Of a stretch of DNA of 64,000 nt, positions 20,978 through 32,256 are shown piece by piece (within the stretch, counting starts at the first letter, position 1; the number at the start of each line of letters is the position of its first letter). The notes beneath the pieces were generated by a model, which did not search any database, was not told where the DNA came from, and saw nothing but the letters and a program-made list of their open reading frames with translations. The position numbers were made by a program, and so were the translations under genes. Source of the stretch: Ligustrum vulgare (Eukaryota > Streptophyta > Magnoliopsida > Lamiales > Oleaceae); the NCBI GenBank assembly GCA_963555705.1, contig OY743170.1:33617362-33681361 (forward strand), read 5' to 3'.

Positions 20978-22187
20978 ATGCGAAGGTCGAGACATGGAGA
21001 CATTGTAGAAGCTGATCCAGAAATCGAACGCACATTACATCACAGAATGAGAAAAGCAAAAGAAGCAGAAAATGAAAAACAAAAAAGTTTGGCAGATAAT
21101 AATTAGGCAATATAAGGTGATGATGAAGGTAACAAGCTTGTACACGATTTTATGACTCCATAAATTGTTCAAAACCAATCAAACATTGTGTATCCATCAT
21201 TTGGTCTGACAAACATTCAGTTGAAGACGAATGTCATAAACTTATTTCAGAATAGACATCTATTTCATGGCAGGCCTGATGAAAATTCAAATACACACGT
21301 CTCTAAATTCTTAGACATGTGTCCACAATTCAAATATCAGGGTGTTTGTGACGATGTTATCAGACTTCAGTTATTTCCCAATACTTTGCGAGACAAAGCA
21401 TTGGAATGGTCGGATTCTTGTCCTGCTGCAAGCAGCACAACCTAGAACGATCTGGCTAACAAATTCTGCACAAGATTCTTCCCACATGTCAAGATTTTGA
21501 AGTGCAAGCATGATATATTGGTCTTTCAACAACAGGATGCAGAATCAATCGATGAGGCATGGAATAGGTTCAAAAACCAGCTTAGGAATAGTGATAACAA
21601 AAAAACCCGAAGGATCCGAGATGACCCGCCCCGAGGTGTATTTCGGGGCGGACCCTCCCCGTGACTCGATTTTTTTTTAAAAAATTATTGGAATGAGAAA
21701 CTAAAAATAAATCTAATGAGGTCCAAAAGAATTGAACATTGGTAGGATTTAGGGGTATGAAAATACACAACCACTATATCATTATGTTGTTTATTGATTT
21801 TTTTTCCTTCAAATATATACATATGATCTTTAAAGTTCAAATTTAAAAATTCTAACTAGTTCGGCGCCCAAATTTTCACCTAAAATTTCATTACCAATTT
21901 TGAAAAATAAATAAATAAATTTTCGAGTAATTGGCGGAGCAGGTAGGTCGCCCCGCCCCGCGACCTGCCCGCCCTCGCCTGACCCTCCCCACGACTAGTC
22001 GCGGGGCGGGGCGACCCTGACCCACCCCGAACCCGACCTATTTCCATTACTACTTAGGAAGTGTCCTCGTCACAGGATCACGAGGGGTTTTCAGGTACAT
22101 TATTTTTACGCGGGCTTACTGCTCCGTTCAAAAGTTTGGTGGATTCATCATCTAATAGTTCATTATCCACCAAAACTATAGAGAAGG
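20978..22187 (+). pseudogene. gag: Element B gag, 5' part (split by hAT 2)
   Basis: ATG 20978 (MRRSRHGDIVEADPEIER) matches the N-terminus of A gag (TEIERTF). The frame continues with internal stops through DFMTP, FHGRPDENSNTHVSKFL, DKALEW and DEAWNRFKNQLR up to 21588. After the hAT insert it resumes at 22053 with a gag stretch ending STKTIEK, where the LTR of C starts. The order equals gag of A from the start to the YEEASEIFE region. Confidence 0.8.
21589..22052. mobile_element. hAT-like non-autonomous insertion 2, GC-rich
   Basis: Exact 8-bp duplication CTTAGGAA at 21581-21588 and 22053-22060. Ends TAGTGATAAC and TCCATTACTA are imperfect inverted repeats. Subterminal GC-rich blocks (GACCCGCCCCGAGG; GCGGGGCGGGGCGACC) resemble non-autonomous plant hAT elements of the GGGGCGGGG class. 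No coding capacity. Confidence 0.82.
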
Positions 22188-23605
22188 TGATAAGTGTATT
22201 TTATACACTTATTTCTATCCTAAAAGTAGGATTTTATTTGTTCGTTTTAGAATATTCGCTATTCATTTCGTTATTATTTGTTTATATTTCAGAAATAGTC
22301 CCATAGTCGAGAATGTAAAAGAATTTGAGCAAAAACAAGTCACTGGATGATAAAAGTACTAAAGTGTGCCAATCAAGAGTTGATGAAATTAAGCAAGGTG
22401 TCAATTGGAAGAAAAATGAAAAAAGATATTGAATTTTGAAGAAATTCTAAAATTTAAGTATTTAATTGCACAAGTGAGAAACTCAAGGATCAACTTAATT
22501 TATTTAAACGACTTCAAGCCTTAATGATGAATAATGTCCTAATTGGCCTTTACAAGGATTAGAGTGGATGGGCTCATTATTTTGCAACAGCAAATTGGAA
22601 GTGGACTCCTACTTGGGCTTTTAGTTGGATAAAGAGATTGGACTATGTCTTGTGGCAGAAAGAGGATGCGGCTGGGACTTTTACTTGGAGAGAGATAGCC
22701 GACTAGAATATATACACCAGAAGAGAGGAGAAGCTGTGAATATACATTGGGGGTAGACTTGCTGATAGACACGGCCGACAGGAGGAAATAAGAGAGAAGC
22801 AGATGGTGGAAATTGCACATATTTTTATGCAACACGTCGTTGCCAATCATTGAAGTCGGGTGATGTCTATCAATTCTTTTAATGATTATTCATCAATTAT
22901 GTGTCTAGGCTAATTTAATTTATTGTTAGGATTGTGATGATACTTTGTTTACCGGATTCCATGTTTTGATTTAATATTTAATTTAAGTTTTTATGGGTTT
23001 GAGCAATTGATCGTGTGTTTATTTTCATTTATAATTGTGGACGCATGATTATTTGATGTTTGTGATAATTTTCTGTGTTCAAAAGAGTAGGAGATTATTG
23101 GACTTGAGTTAATTGCCACAAGGTTCGATAGGGGATAAAAATATACCCCTATGCTTTGTGTAATCGAAAAATGTGTTCATAATTTGATAATGTTTTTCTA
23201 TATGTTTGGATTTGTCATAGAGATATAGTCAAATCTCGTGTAGGAAAAGGTTTTAATTCTCCGTTCGAAATAGGGTTTTAAAAACATAAGGAACACGGAT
23301 TTTCAATTCCCCATAAATTGTTGATTAAATGTTTAACTGAAAATATGGATGGTGGAACAAAGTGGATTCACAATTCTAACATGTTTATTTTATCGTTTAC
23401 ACCAACCTAACTTTCTTATTTTCTAGTTTAATTGTTAGTTTAGGTTTTTTTTTTTAAAATCAAAATTCTCAAAACAAAGCTCTTCTTAGTTCCGGTTAAG
23501 GAATCCTATTCCAAAATACAATTTGCGCAATCTCTGTGAAATCGATACTTGGACTCACGTCCATTATATTACTTGTGCGACTCGTACACTTGCAGTTGCG
23601 AATAA
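22188..23605 (+). repeat. Element C LTR
   Basis: TGATAAGTGTATTTTATACA start, TATA-like AATATATACACC at about 22707-22718, end close to ...TTGCGAATA. It aligns well with solo LTR D (29076-30486). Unlike the A and B LTRs it has no GCGATCGC-type cluster. Confidence 0.82.
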
Positions 23606-23613
23606 TAAGTTTT

Positions 23614-23631
23614 TGGTGCCGTTGCCGAGGA
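23614..23631 (+). promoter_or_regulatory. Primer-binding site of element C
   Basis: TGGTGCCGTTGCCGAGGA, tRNA-Asp-type, two substitutions from TGGCGCCGTTGCCGGGGA. Confidence 0.8.
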
Positions 23632-23784
23632 TTGTAGTTTAAATTTATTTTTAGATTAGTTTCACTAATTCAGACTTTTTATTGCTTTATTTTTATTTTT
23701 TTACTTTTGGTTGTCTACCACAATTCTAAGGCTCCTATGTTTGGTTTTCTTTCTAGATATATTTGATTCTACAATTGACTTGCA

Positions 23785-24410
23785 ATGAACGATCTCAACA
23801 CGGACTATGAAGACATGTTTGGAGAATATCTGGGTCGTGAATTTTGCTACAAAATATATTGTAATGGACAGTGCATGGACGCAAACAATATTTGGGTCAC
23901 ATCGAAACTCCTAGTGTTTAAAGAATACTTGAAATGCCGACAACAAGTAATTGACACGTCGGATGCAAGTCACATGCTCTTTGATGGGTGTGTATCGAAT
24001 GATTGGGATAAAGACATCGCTCTTGTGGGAGATGATCCTCCACTATGGAGTGAAAGGGTAATTTCAAAATACTATCAGAAGCTAGCCAAGTTAGATGAAG
24101 GTGATATGTTGCTGGGAGACTCCATGTATTGGACTGAATTTAAAAGGTGGGGATATAATCCATTCGAGAAAGTTCATAAGAAAGCTTTCCATTGCCATTG
24201 GAGTTCGAGGAAGTACCGGCCATTCGACCCAAGGATGAATCGACTATCGAAGAAATAATTGAAGAAAATGAAATATCAATCACAATGGAACTAAACAATT
24301 ATGTGGCCATCATTGAGGAAAAAATCAATCTTCATTGTTTTGACTTTGTTGATTGTCAAGAAATTGATTTTATGGTTAAACCCGATGAGGAGGTGGAAGT
24401 CTTCATAGTT
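23785..24410 (+). CDS. Orphan ORF of element C, unknown function
   Basis: ATG 23785 opens MNDLNTDYEDMFGEYLGREF; this frame ends at 24258. The overlapping next frame (from about 24192: LPLEFEEVPAIRPKDE) stays open to 24410, where a solo LTR is inserted. Beyond the LTR the same frame continues (26362-26424) and stops at TAG, so before insertion the second part had about 20 more residues. One frameshift separates the halves. The product is acidic, with Trp/Cys scattered (YCNGQCMDANNIW; DSMYWTEFKRWGYNPF) and no zinc knuckle, protease, RT or transmembrane segment. It is not recognised as gag. It lies 150 bases after the primer site, where gag should be. Confidence 0.5.
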
Positions 24411-24935
24411 TGTGACGACCCGAATTCTCGACCATTCGAGTGCCACTAAAAGTGACTCATATCATATTATCGAGACTTAAATAGTAATGTAAAATTATTC
24501 AAAAGAATAATTAGAATCCCATAATTTTATTTGTGAATAAAAATAGAACATAATTTTCTTACATAAAGTTCAACATAATTATCTCATCAATCTTAACCAC
24601 TTTTGCCACTTCCATGTTGACCGCCTCGAACCTTCAATTATCTGAAAATGGTAAATATCGTGGAGTGAGATTTATAAAATCCCAGTAAGTATACCAAGCA
24701 TAAATTTTCTTTTGAAAGCATATGGATCATTTTCATCATAACATAGGATAGGATCGAAATACTCATAAACATAGGGAGACACAAGAATTTTACCGAACTT
24801 AAATGGCAAGAATTCTTATGTGTAGCGCTACTAAACTCTGGTCCCCTTAGCATAATCATAAACATATCATATGGAACCCATAACAATCTTGTGAGATTGA
24901 TTTCATAGCAATGATCCAAACATTTTCATAAAAAC

Positions 24936-25495
24936 ATAAGATATACTTACTTGTCATAAAAACATACTTACTTTTCATAAAAACATAAGGTGTATTTACC
25001 TTTCATAAAAACATACTTACTTTTCATAAAAACATAAGATATACTTACTTGTCATAAAAACATACTTACTTTTCATAAAAACATAAGGTGTATTTACCTT
25101 TCATAAAAACATACTTACTTTTCATAAAAACATAAGGTGTATTTACCTTTCATAAAAACATACTTACTTTTCATAAAAACATAAGATATACTTACTTGTC
25201 ATAAAAACATACTTACTTTTCATAAAAACATAAGGTGTATTTACCTTTCATAAAAACATACTTACTTTTCATAAAAACATAAGATATACTTACTTGTCAT
25301 AAAAACATACTTACTTTTCATAAAAACATAAGGTGTATTTACCTTTCATAAAAACATACTTACTTTTCATAAAAACATAAGATATACTTACTTGTCATAA
25401 AAACATACTTACTTTTCATAAAAACATAAGGTGTATTTACCTTTCATAAAAACATACTTACTTTTCATAAAAACATAAGATATACTTACCTTTTA
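24936..25495. repeat. 49-bp minisatellite, about 11 copies, inside the solo LTR
   Basis: Units alternate a 28-base part (CATAAAAACATAAGATATAC... or the GGTGTATTTACC variant) with a 21-base part CATAAAAACATACTTACTTT+T. The two variants often alternate, giving a 98-base higher-order period. Noncoding. Confidence 0.9.
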
Positions 25496-25716
25496 AAAGA
25501 TTAAAATGAAGTGTAGTAGTAAATGGACCAAAACTTTCTTGACCACCTTGAATTTCTCTTACTTGTGGATTTTGTCAAGAGATTGGAAATAAGTGTATAT
25601 GTGTAGAGTTGTGTGTAAAAGAGATGGGTTTAAATAGATGTATAAAGTTGGCATATTGTAAACATAATCATTCAATTCTATTAATTTTAACACATCCTTT
25701 TCTTAAAGTAAAGCAC

Positions 25717-26071
25717 CATTCATATACTTTTCCATATTTATACAAATAATATGCTCTTCATGATTATATATAATGGAGTCTATCAATCATTCATATACTT
25801 TTCCATATTTATACAATTATTATGCTCTTCATGATTATATATAATGGAGTATATAAATCATTCATATACTTTTCCATATTTATACAAATATTATGCTCTT
25901 CATGATTACATATAATGGAGTCTTATCAATCATTCATATACTTTTCCATATTTATACAAATATTATGCTCTTCATGATTATATATAATGGAGTATATAAA
26001 TCATTCATATACTTTTCCATATTTATACAAATATTATGCTCTTCATGATTACATATAATGGAACCTCCCAT
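25717..26071. repeat. 71-bp minisatellite, five copies, inside the solo LTR
   Basis: CATTCATATACTTTTCCATA starts at 25717, 25788, 25859, 25931 and 26002. Copies differ by a few bases (AATAATATG/AATATTATG; GGAGTC/GGAGTA). Confidence 0.9.
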
Positions 26072-26530
26072 GCTTGCATATATTTTCTTAATTTCAATAA
26101 TAAAAGTAATTTTTGTATAAATAAATATTGGGATAACATTGAATTAAGTACTTGGACTTAATATACTTTAAATCAAGAGAATGGAGATATTTTTAGAAAT
26201 TCGAAATTTAATTTAAAATCGAACGATCTCGATTATTTCTTGATTTGGCTATACGAATACGTCGTGGCGTTAACTTAATAAAAATGGGTGAAATAGTAGC
26301 GACACGATTTTCTATTAAAATAATTATTAATCGCGTAAAAATTCTTGGTCGCTACATAGTTGAATTTGAATTGGATGAAAAAGACATATCCTATAATAAG
26401 GAGAGGGTCAATTTTGAGTTTTAGAGATTAAATGAAGAGTGGAACAAAGCCAAACAAAAGAAGATGGGAAAGACATCTAAAGCTTTATATACCTGCTTGT
26501 GAATCAATTGGCAAAAAGTCTAGCTCTAGA

Positions 26531-26564
26531 CTATAAATTAAGCGATTGTTGGGAGGCAACCCAA
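26531..26564 (+). promoter_or_regulatory. TATA-like box plus hairpin, element C
   Basis: CTATAAAT (26531-26538) and TTGGGAGGCAACCCAA (26549-26564), identical to the blocks in A and B. It is preceded by GTCTAGCTCTAGAC, a perfect inverted repeat shared with B only. It follows the orphan ORF by about 100 bases. Confidence 0.6.
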
Positions 26565-28915
26565 TTTCTCAAACCCTTTATTTAGTTCTTTTATTTATTA
26601 TTTTGATCTATTTCATTGCTTGATATTGCATTTTAGGAGCATTAGTATGTTTAAAATGCATGCATTTATTTGTTATGTGCTTTGAGTGTTTCTAGTATTC
26701 CATTTTGCATGTTTGCGCATTAGGAGTAGTTGTTAGTTTTCATTACACTCTTGCTTGTTTTGTTACTTTACATCACAATCTTCAACAAGATGACTTAGCT
26801 TAGGACATGTAGACATAAGTTAGAAGTTGGTTGCATGCATTAGAAGGTATTTAGGGGTCGAAAACGAAGTCCAAAACTCGAAAATGAAAAATTTTCTGGT
26901 CACTGCCAAAATGCACCATGCAATCGCACTATGTTATAACCGTGCGGTGGGATGGTTTAAAATTGGACAATTCAACTGTTTGTTTTATATTGCAAACACT
27001 TCCATTTTAACCACTTCAAACCCGTTTTTCTTCCCCTAAATCACCCATAATTGAGTTCACAACCATTCCTCAATGTTTTTCCATCAATTTGACTCAAATT
27101 CATGTCTTGCATCACATCAAAATCACTGCAAAGGTATGAAATTTTCATAATTTTATGAAATTATGCATGATTTTTGAGTTCTTCATATTTTTCATGAAAT
27201 TTCATATTGTGAATTGGTTGGAGTTGGGAATATGATAGACTTTGGATTATTGGATTGTGATTATTTAGGTGAAGATTTTTGGCTTGATCCATGTATCCAA
27301 ATCTATGTTTTACATTGATTTCTTCACATGCATACAAGGTGCTCGACAAAATGCCACAATGAGTTGTTCTTCGAGTTTTTGCAAATATTTTTGGATGATC
27401 ACTTTTAACACATGTTATACATCATTTGTGCATCATTCATTCATAGTTTACACTGATTTAAGGCATAGAACTCGACATGAACATCATTTCATCCCATTGC
27501 ACTTCATTACAAGGTCACTGCAGGCACCACTGCACCACAACCCCTGATTTTAGCTTCACTACATCTACTTCACCATGCATTTTCATGACCTAAATGAACT
27601 TCAAATGTGATGGATTTTTGAGACCAAGTTATGTATTTTTATATGCCCGAGACATGTCTTAGGAAATTTTCACTTTTTCAAGACGATGTCAAGGACTGGA
27701 AATCAGTGGTCAACCATTTTTCAAAATTTTCAGAGTTTTTCTATATCCTAGTTTCGGGGGTCTTTAGTTGATTTGATTAAGTTTTTATGCAATATTTATG
27801 CATTCTAATATTGTTTATTCTCCCTTTTGCATGGAACACAATATGAAAACACCTTGGGCCAAACATGAAAAAGTTGGAAACGGGTCGAATCATCCAAGCT
27901 ACATGAAGATCAAAGCTTCAAAATGGGAACACCACCCCTCCAAACCTGGGAAGTACCTTACCTCTCTTTATTATTTTGTATTTATTTGATTTATATTTTT
28001 GAAATACATTGAAAAAAATGTACATTTCTAGTTTATCTAATTCATGTGCTTTCATTTACACATTCATTCGATTTTAGGTAGAAAACTCATAAAAATTTGA
28101 AAATTTTGAAAATTTCTGTTGACTTTTTTATTGCTCATGATATGATTTGAATTAAATTTTATGCTTTAGTTAGAAAATTGGGCAACATGTGAACTTAATT
28201 TTTCTGAACATTCATCCATGTAAGACTTAATTTTAGCTTGAGCACATAGCCATTGTCAGATAATTACTTGTGTAGGGAGATGCTTGATATATGTGGAGTA
28301 AACTTGTGCAATTTGACCATAGAATTGACTGAAAAATTTCAAACCTTAAGAATTTAGATCCTGACCTGAAATTTATAACCAAATTATTCAAGAAGCAGTT
28401 TGGGGTGGAAATGTTAGTATATGTAGGCATTGATGAATCGAGGGTCTGAAGTTCTTGGTTTTGCATCTTTGGTTGAGGAGGTTTTAGTCAACATGTATAA
28501 ACTGACAATAGCATAAAAATAGAAAAATGTTAATACTCTTATTCTACTATTCAAATGCCTTTTTTAATCGAGCAAGTAAACTTGTAAGGGCGTTGAAACC
28601 GGGTACCCTAAACTCAACTGAGTTAGGAGCTATCAAGTCAAAGCTCATTACAGGGGTCAATTAGAAAGCAAGGAGAGTGGACTTACACATATGATGCTAA
28701 ACATCTTTAAATTTTCTTCATCGCCTTTATGACTCGAGTAATTAAGTCAGAGGGGTTCTTTGAACCTTGGTTCCCTATAGTCGTCTGGTTTGAGAGTCAT
28801 CGACCTAAAGCTCGCTACAGGGGTCATATAGAAAGCAAGTATGAAAAGTTATGTACAAAGATGGTAAAAGATATGGGCATGAAAAGAAAGTCTTCCAAAC
28901 AAAAGAAAAAGTTCT
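26565..28915 (+). other. Element C 3' noncoding region
   Basis: It parallels the A sequence from hairpin to the 180-bp modules: a weak palindrome-like block at about 26915-26950 (CATGCAATCGCACTATG, CCGTGCGGTGGG), a donor-like AAAG|GTATGA (27134), TTTCGGGGGTC at about 27750, and two module copies at about 28566-28860. Where A has the env-like ORF only about 200 bases with a short ORF (27798-27989, not recognised) remain. Confidence 0.6.
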
Positions 28916-29075
28916 GCATAGAGACGGTTAAAAAACGTGCTTAGGAAGTGTCCTCATCATACGATCATGAGGGGTTTTCAGGTGCAGTATTTTTATGCGG
29001 GCCTACTTCCTCAGTTCAAAAGTTCGGTGGATTCATCATCTAATGGTTCACTATCCACCAAAACTATAGACAAGG
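28916..29075 (+). pseudogene. gag: Second copy of B gag segment
   Basis: From about 28916 (CGGTTAAAAAACGTGCTTAGG) the sequence matches gag of B: LRKCPHH, then FQVQYFYAGLLPQFKSSVDS and STKTIDK. It closely resembles 22053-22187 but differs at roughly one base in ten. It joins in frame to 30487 across solo LTR D (ID K / AFKLFERM), so this is the gag copy that belongs to the right half of B. Confidence 0.78.
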
Positions 29076-30486
29076 TGATAAGTGTATTTTATACACTTAT
29101 TCATATCCTAAAAGTAGGATTTTATTTATTCGTTTGAAAATATTTGCTATCCATTTCATTATTATTTGTTTATATTTCAGAAAATAGTCCCAAAGTCGAG
29201 AATGTAAAAGAATTGGAGCAAAAAAAAGTCATTGGATGATAAAATTACTAAAGTGTACCAATCAAGAGTTGATGAAGTTAATCAAGGTGTCAATTGGAAG
29301 ACAAATCAAAGAAGAAATCAAATTTTGAAGAAATTCTAAAATTCAAGGATTTAATTACACAAATGAAAAACTCAAGGATCAACTTGATTTATTTGAAAGA
29401 GTTGAAGCCTTAATGGTGAATAATGTCCTAATTGGGCTCATTATTTTGCAACAGCAAATTGGAAGTGGACTCCTACTTGGGCTTTTAGTTGGATAAAGAG
29501 ATTGGACTATGTCTTGTGGCAAAAAGAGGATGCGGCTGGGACTTTTACTTGGAGAGAGATAGTCCACTAGAATATATATACACCAGAAGAGAGGAGCAAC
29601 TGGGAATATACATTGGGGCGGACTTGCTGACAAACACGACTGAAATGAGGAAATCAGAGAGAAGCAGACGACGAAAATTGCACCAAATAGAAATTCGACA
29701 TATTTTTATGCAACACGTCATTGCCAATTATTGAAGCCGGATGATGTCTATCAATTCTTTTATTGATTATTCATCAATTATGTGTCTAGGCTAATTTAAT
29801 TTATTGTTAGGATTGTGATGATACTTTGTTTACTAGATTCCATGTTTTGATTTAATATTTAATTTAATTTTTTTTTTGTGGGTTTGAGCAATTAATCGTG
29901 TGTTTATTTTCATCTATAATTGTGTACGCATGATTATTTGATATTTGTGATAATTTTCTATGTTCAAAAGAGTAAGATATTATTGGACTTGAGTTAATTG
30001 CCACAAGGTTCGATAGGGGATAAGAATATATTCCTATGCTTTGTGTAATCCCAAAAAGAGTTCATAATTTGATAATGCTTTTCTATATGTTTGGATTTGT
30101 CATAGAAATATAGTCAAATCTCGTGTAGGAAAATGTTTTAATTAACCGTTCGAAAGAGGGCTTTAAATACATACGGAACAAGGATTTTCTATTCCCCATA
30201 AATTGTTGATTAAATGTTTAATTCAAAATATGGATGACGGAACAAAGTGGATTCACAATTCTAACATGTTTATTTCATCGTTTACACAAACCAAATTTCC
30301 TTGTTTCCTAGTTTAATTGTTAGTTTAGTGTTTTTTTTAATCAAAATTCTCAAAACAAAGCTTTTCTTAGTTTCGGTTAATGAATCGTAATCTAAAATAC
30401 AATTTGCTCAATCTCTGGGAGATTGATACTTGGACTCACGTCCATTATATTACTTGTTTGACTCGTACACTTGCGATTAGTGAAGA
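29076..30486 (+). mobile_element. Athila-type solo LTR D in B gag
   Basis: Aligns with the C LTR over its length. AGACAAGG flanks both sides (29068-29075 and 30484-30491), containing the 5-bp target-site duplication; the extra identity makes the last bases of the LTR uncertain. Removing it restores the Athila gag order across TIDK/AFKLFERM. No internal region. Confidence 0.82.
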
Positions 30487-31260
30487 CAAGGCATTTAAGC
30501 TGTTTGAGAGGATGATAGTCAATACAAACACGATTTGGGCATCTGACAAATCAGTTCAAAGGAAGCCAGCTGGGATCTATGAAGTAGACACTATTAGATC
30601 ATTACCTGTGAAAATAGATTCGTTGGTAAACAAGGTCGATAACATTGCAAAATCCAATCAATCAATCAACAAAGAATGCAAGGATGAGTCATGAAGAATG
30701 TGGAGCAAATCATCTGACTATAGAAGGCCCCATTTTGGCATGCCCAACTGAGCATGTTGATTTCATTCAAGGGGAACAATGTCAACACAATAACCCATAT
30801 TCTAATACATACAATCCGAGTTGGTGAAATCACCCCAACTTCTCGTGGAGGGACAACCAAAATAGTGTAGGACAACATGTGCCTCAATATCAAAATGAAG
30901 AAAAGAAGCTTGCATTTGAAGAAATGTTTGTTAAGCTTGTGGAAAAAATGAGTAGTTATGAGTAAAACAGAGCAATTCATAGGTAAAATTGATCAGTTTA
31001 TGAAAAGGACAGAAACCGCTTTGCAAAATCATCAAGCATCAATCAGGAATTTGGAAACACAAGTGGGTCAGATAGCACAAGCCTTGGTAAATAGAGCACA
31101 TGGAGCATTGCCTAGCAATACTGTTATTAATCCAAAGGAGCAAGTGTTAGCTATTGAAATTCTAGAGAAAGAGGTGGATTTTGTTCCAAGAAGAATCACT
31201 TTTATTCCATGTGACAGAGTGTATGAACCTCTCACCTTTTTTCCCAAAAATTAAAAGGTT
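30487..31260 (+). pseudogene. gag: Element B gag, C-terminal part
   Basis: AFKLFERMIVNTNTIWASDK matches EKMAANSYQWYSDR of A. Then a frame change, a zinc-knuckle-like ECGANHLTIEGPI, PYSNTYNPSW (stop), NHPNFSWRDNQ, and from 30958 the coiled RTETALQNHQASIRNLETQV and NPKEQVLAIE of Athila gag. Stops at 30692 and 30825 and frame changes inactivate it. Confidence 0.78.
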
Positions 31261-31479
31261 AGATATAGAAACAAAGGGTAAACGCAATCACAACACGCAG
31301 TGGTGTTCAACTGCTTGAGGTTCATGTAAAAGAGCCAATAGTAATAAAAGAAAATGAGGTTGAAAATGAGGAAGAACGGGCTGAGGCATTTGGGAAATCA
31401 TCTTATATAAAGGAAGAGGTGCATAAGGTGAAATCAACAATTAAGCCTTATGATCCACCTATCTCATTCCCATAGAGGT

Positions 31480-32190
31480 TGAAAAAAGAATAATGAGGAT
31501 CAGCTGTTCAATAAATTCCTAGAGATGATCACAAAACTGCATAACATTCCCTTCATAGATGCAAATAGGCAATTCCAATTTACTCTAAGTTTTTGAAAGA
31601 CGTGATATTCAAGAAGAGGAAGCTTGATGAATTCGAGATAGTATCCTTAATTGAGGAGTGTAGTGCAATCTTGCAAAAAACGTTGCCAGAGTTTTTCAAT
31701 ACCTTGCATTATTAGTGGTTTAAAATTTAATAAAATATATGTGATCTTGGTGAAAGTATAAATTTGATGCTGTCTACAAGAAGCTTGGATTGGGGGATCC
31801 CAAACATACCTCCCTTAAATTACAGCTAGCTAATCGCTCAATTCGACATCCATATGGAGTCATTGATGATGTTCTAGTAAAAGTAGATAAATTCATATTC
31901 CCAGCTGACTTTGTTATCCTGGACATGGAAGAAATAGCATAATGCCCTTAATTTTAGGCAGCCCTTTCCTTGCAACGAGAAGAACATTAATTGATGTTAA
32001 GAAATGAGAGGTAAAATTTATGGTAGATGACGAGCAAGTGGCCTTCAATATGACTCAAATGGAAAATCAAGATCCATTTCTTGAAAACTGCTTCAAAATA
32101 GAGTTTGGGTCACATCATGGCCACGAGGAAAATTTTGAACATAGTGTTAAAGCAAAGGACAATACTTCAACATCTTGTTTCATGCCACCT
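31480..32190 (+). pseudogene. pol: Element B protease remnant
   Basis: Frame-shifted translation shows KFLKDVIFKKRKLDEFEIV, LIEECSAILQK, an NICDLGESINLML block (DLGAS in A, here DLGES), LGDPKHTSLKLQLANRS and a degraded ILGSPFLATR. After this the sequence passes straight to the hairpin, so RT, RNase H and integrase have been deleted. Confidence 0.75.
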
Positions 32191-32222
32191 TGAGGAATCT
32201 CGCCAAAAAGTCTAGCTCTAGA

Positions 32223-32256
32223 CTATAAATTAAGCACTTGTTGGGAGGCAACCCAA
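32223..32256 (+). promoter_or_regulatory. TATA-like box plus hairpin, element B
   Basis: CTATAAAT (32223-32230) and TTGGGAGGCAACCCAA (32241-32256) after GTCTAGCTCTAGAC, as in C. The block survived the loss of pol next to it. Confidence 0.6.

Larger units (their letters stand above)
24411..26356 (-). mobile_element. Chromovirus-type solo LTR, minus strand
   Basis: Exact 5-bp duplication TAGTT at 24406-24410 and 26357-26361. On the minus strand it starts TGTAGCGACCAAGAATTTTT and ends TTCGGGTCGTCACA. Its first ~150 bases align with the LTR at 57571 (TGTAGCGACCGAGAAATTTT, then GTCGCTAC and CGTGTTCGTCTAGCC-like blocks), so it belongs to the same broad lineage. No internal region remains: it is the product of LTR-LTR recombination. 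It contains two minisatellites. Confidence 0.88.
22188..28915 (+). mobile_element. Athila-like non-autonomous element C
   Basis: 5' LTR (22188-about 23605), intact-looking tRNA-Asp-type primer site, an unrecognised ORF instead of gag-pol, the conserved hairpin (26531-26564) and the 3' noncoding modules. The usual PPT and 3' LTR are not reached: near 28916 the sequence changes to a second copy of B gag. It was inserted in B gag (left flank GAAGG). A minus-strand solo LTR interrupts its ORF. Confidence 0.7.

Noticed and set aside
24936..25495. Regularly spaced direct repeats, CRISPR-like at first sight
   Set aside because: Spacers are themselves repeated and the array lies in a plant LTR; it is a minisatellite.
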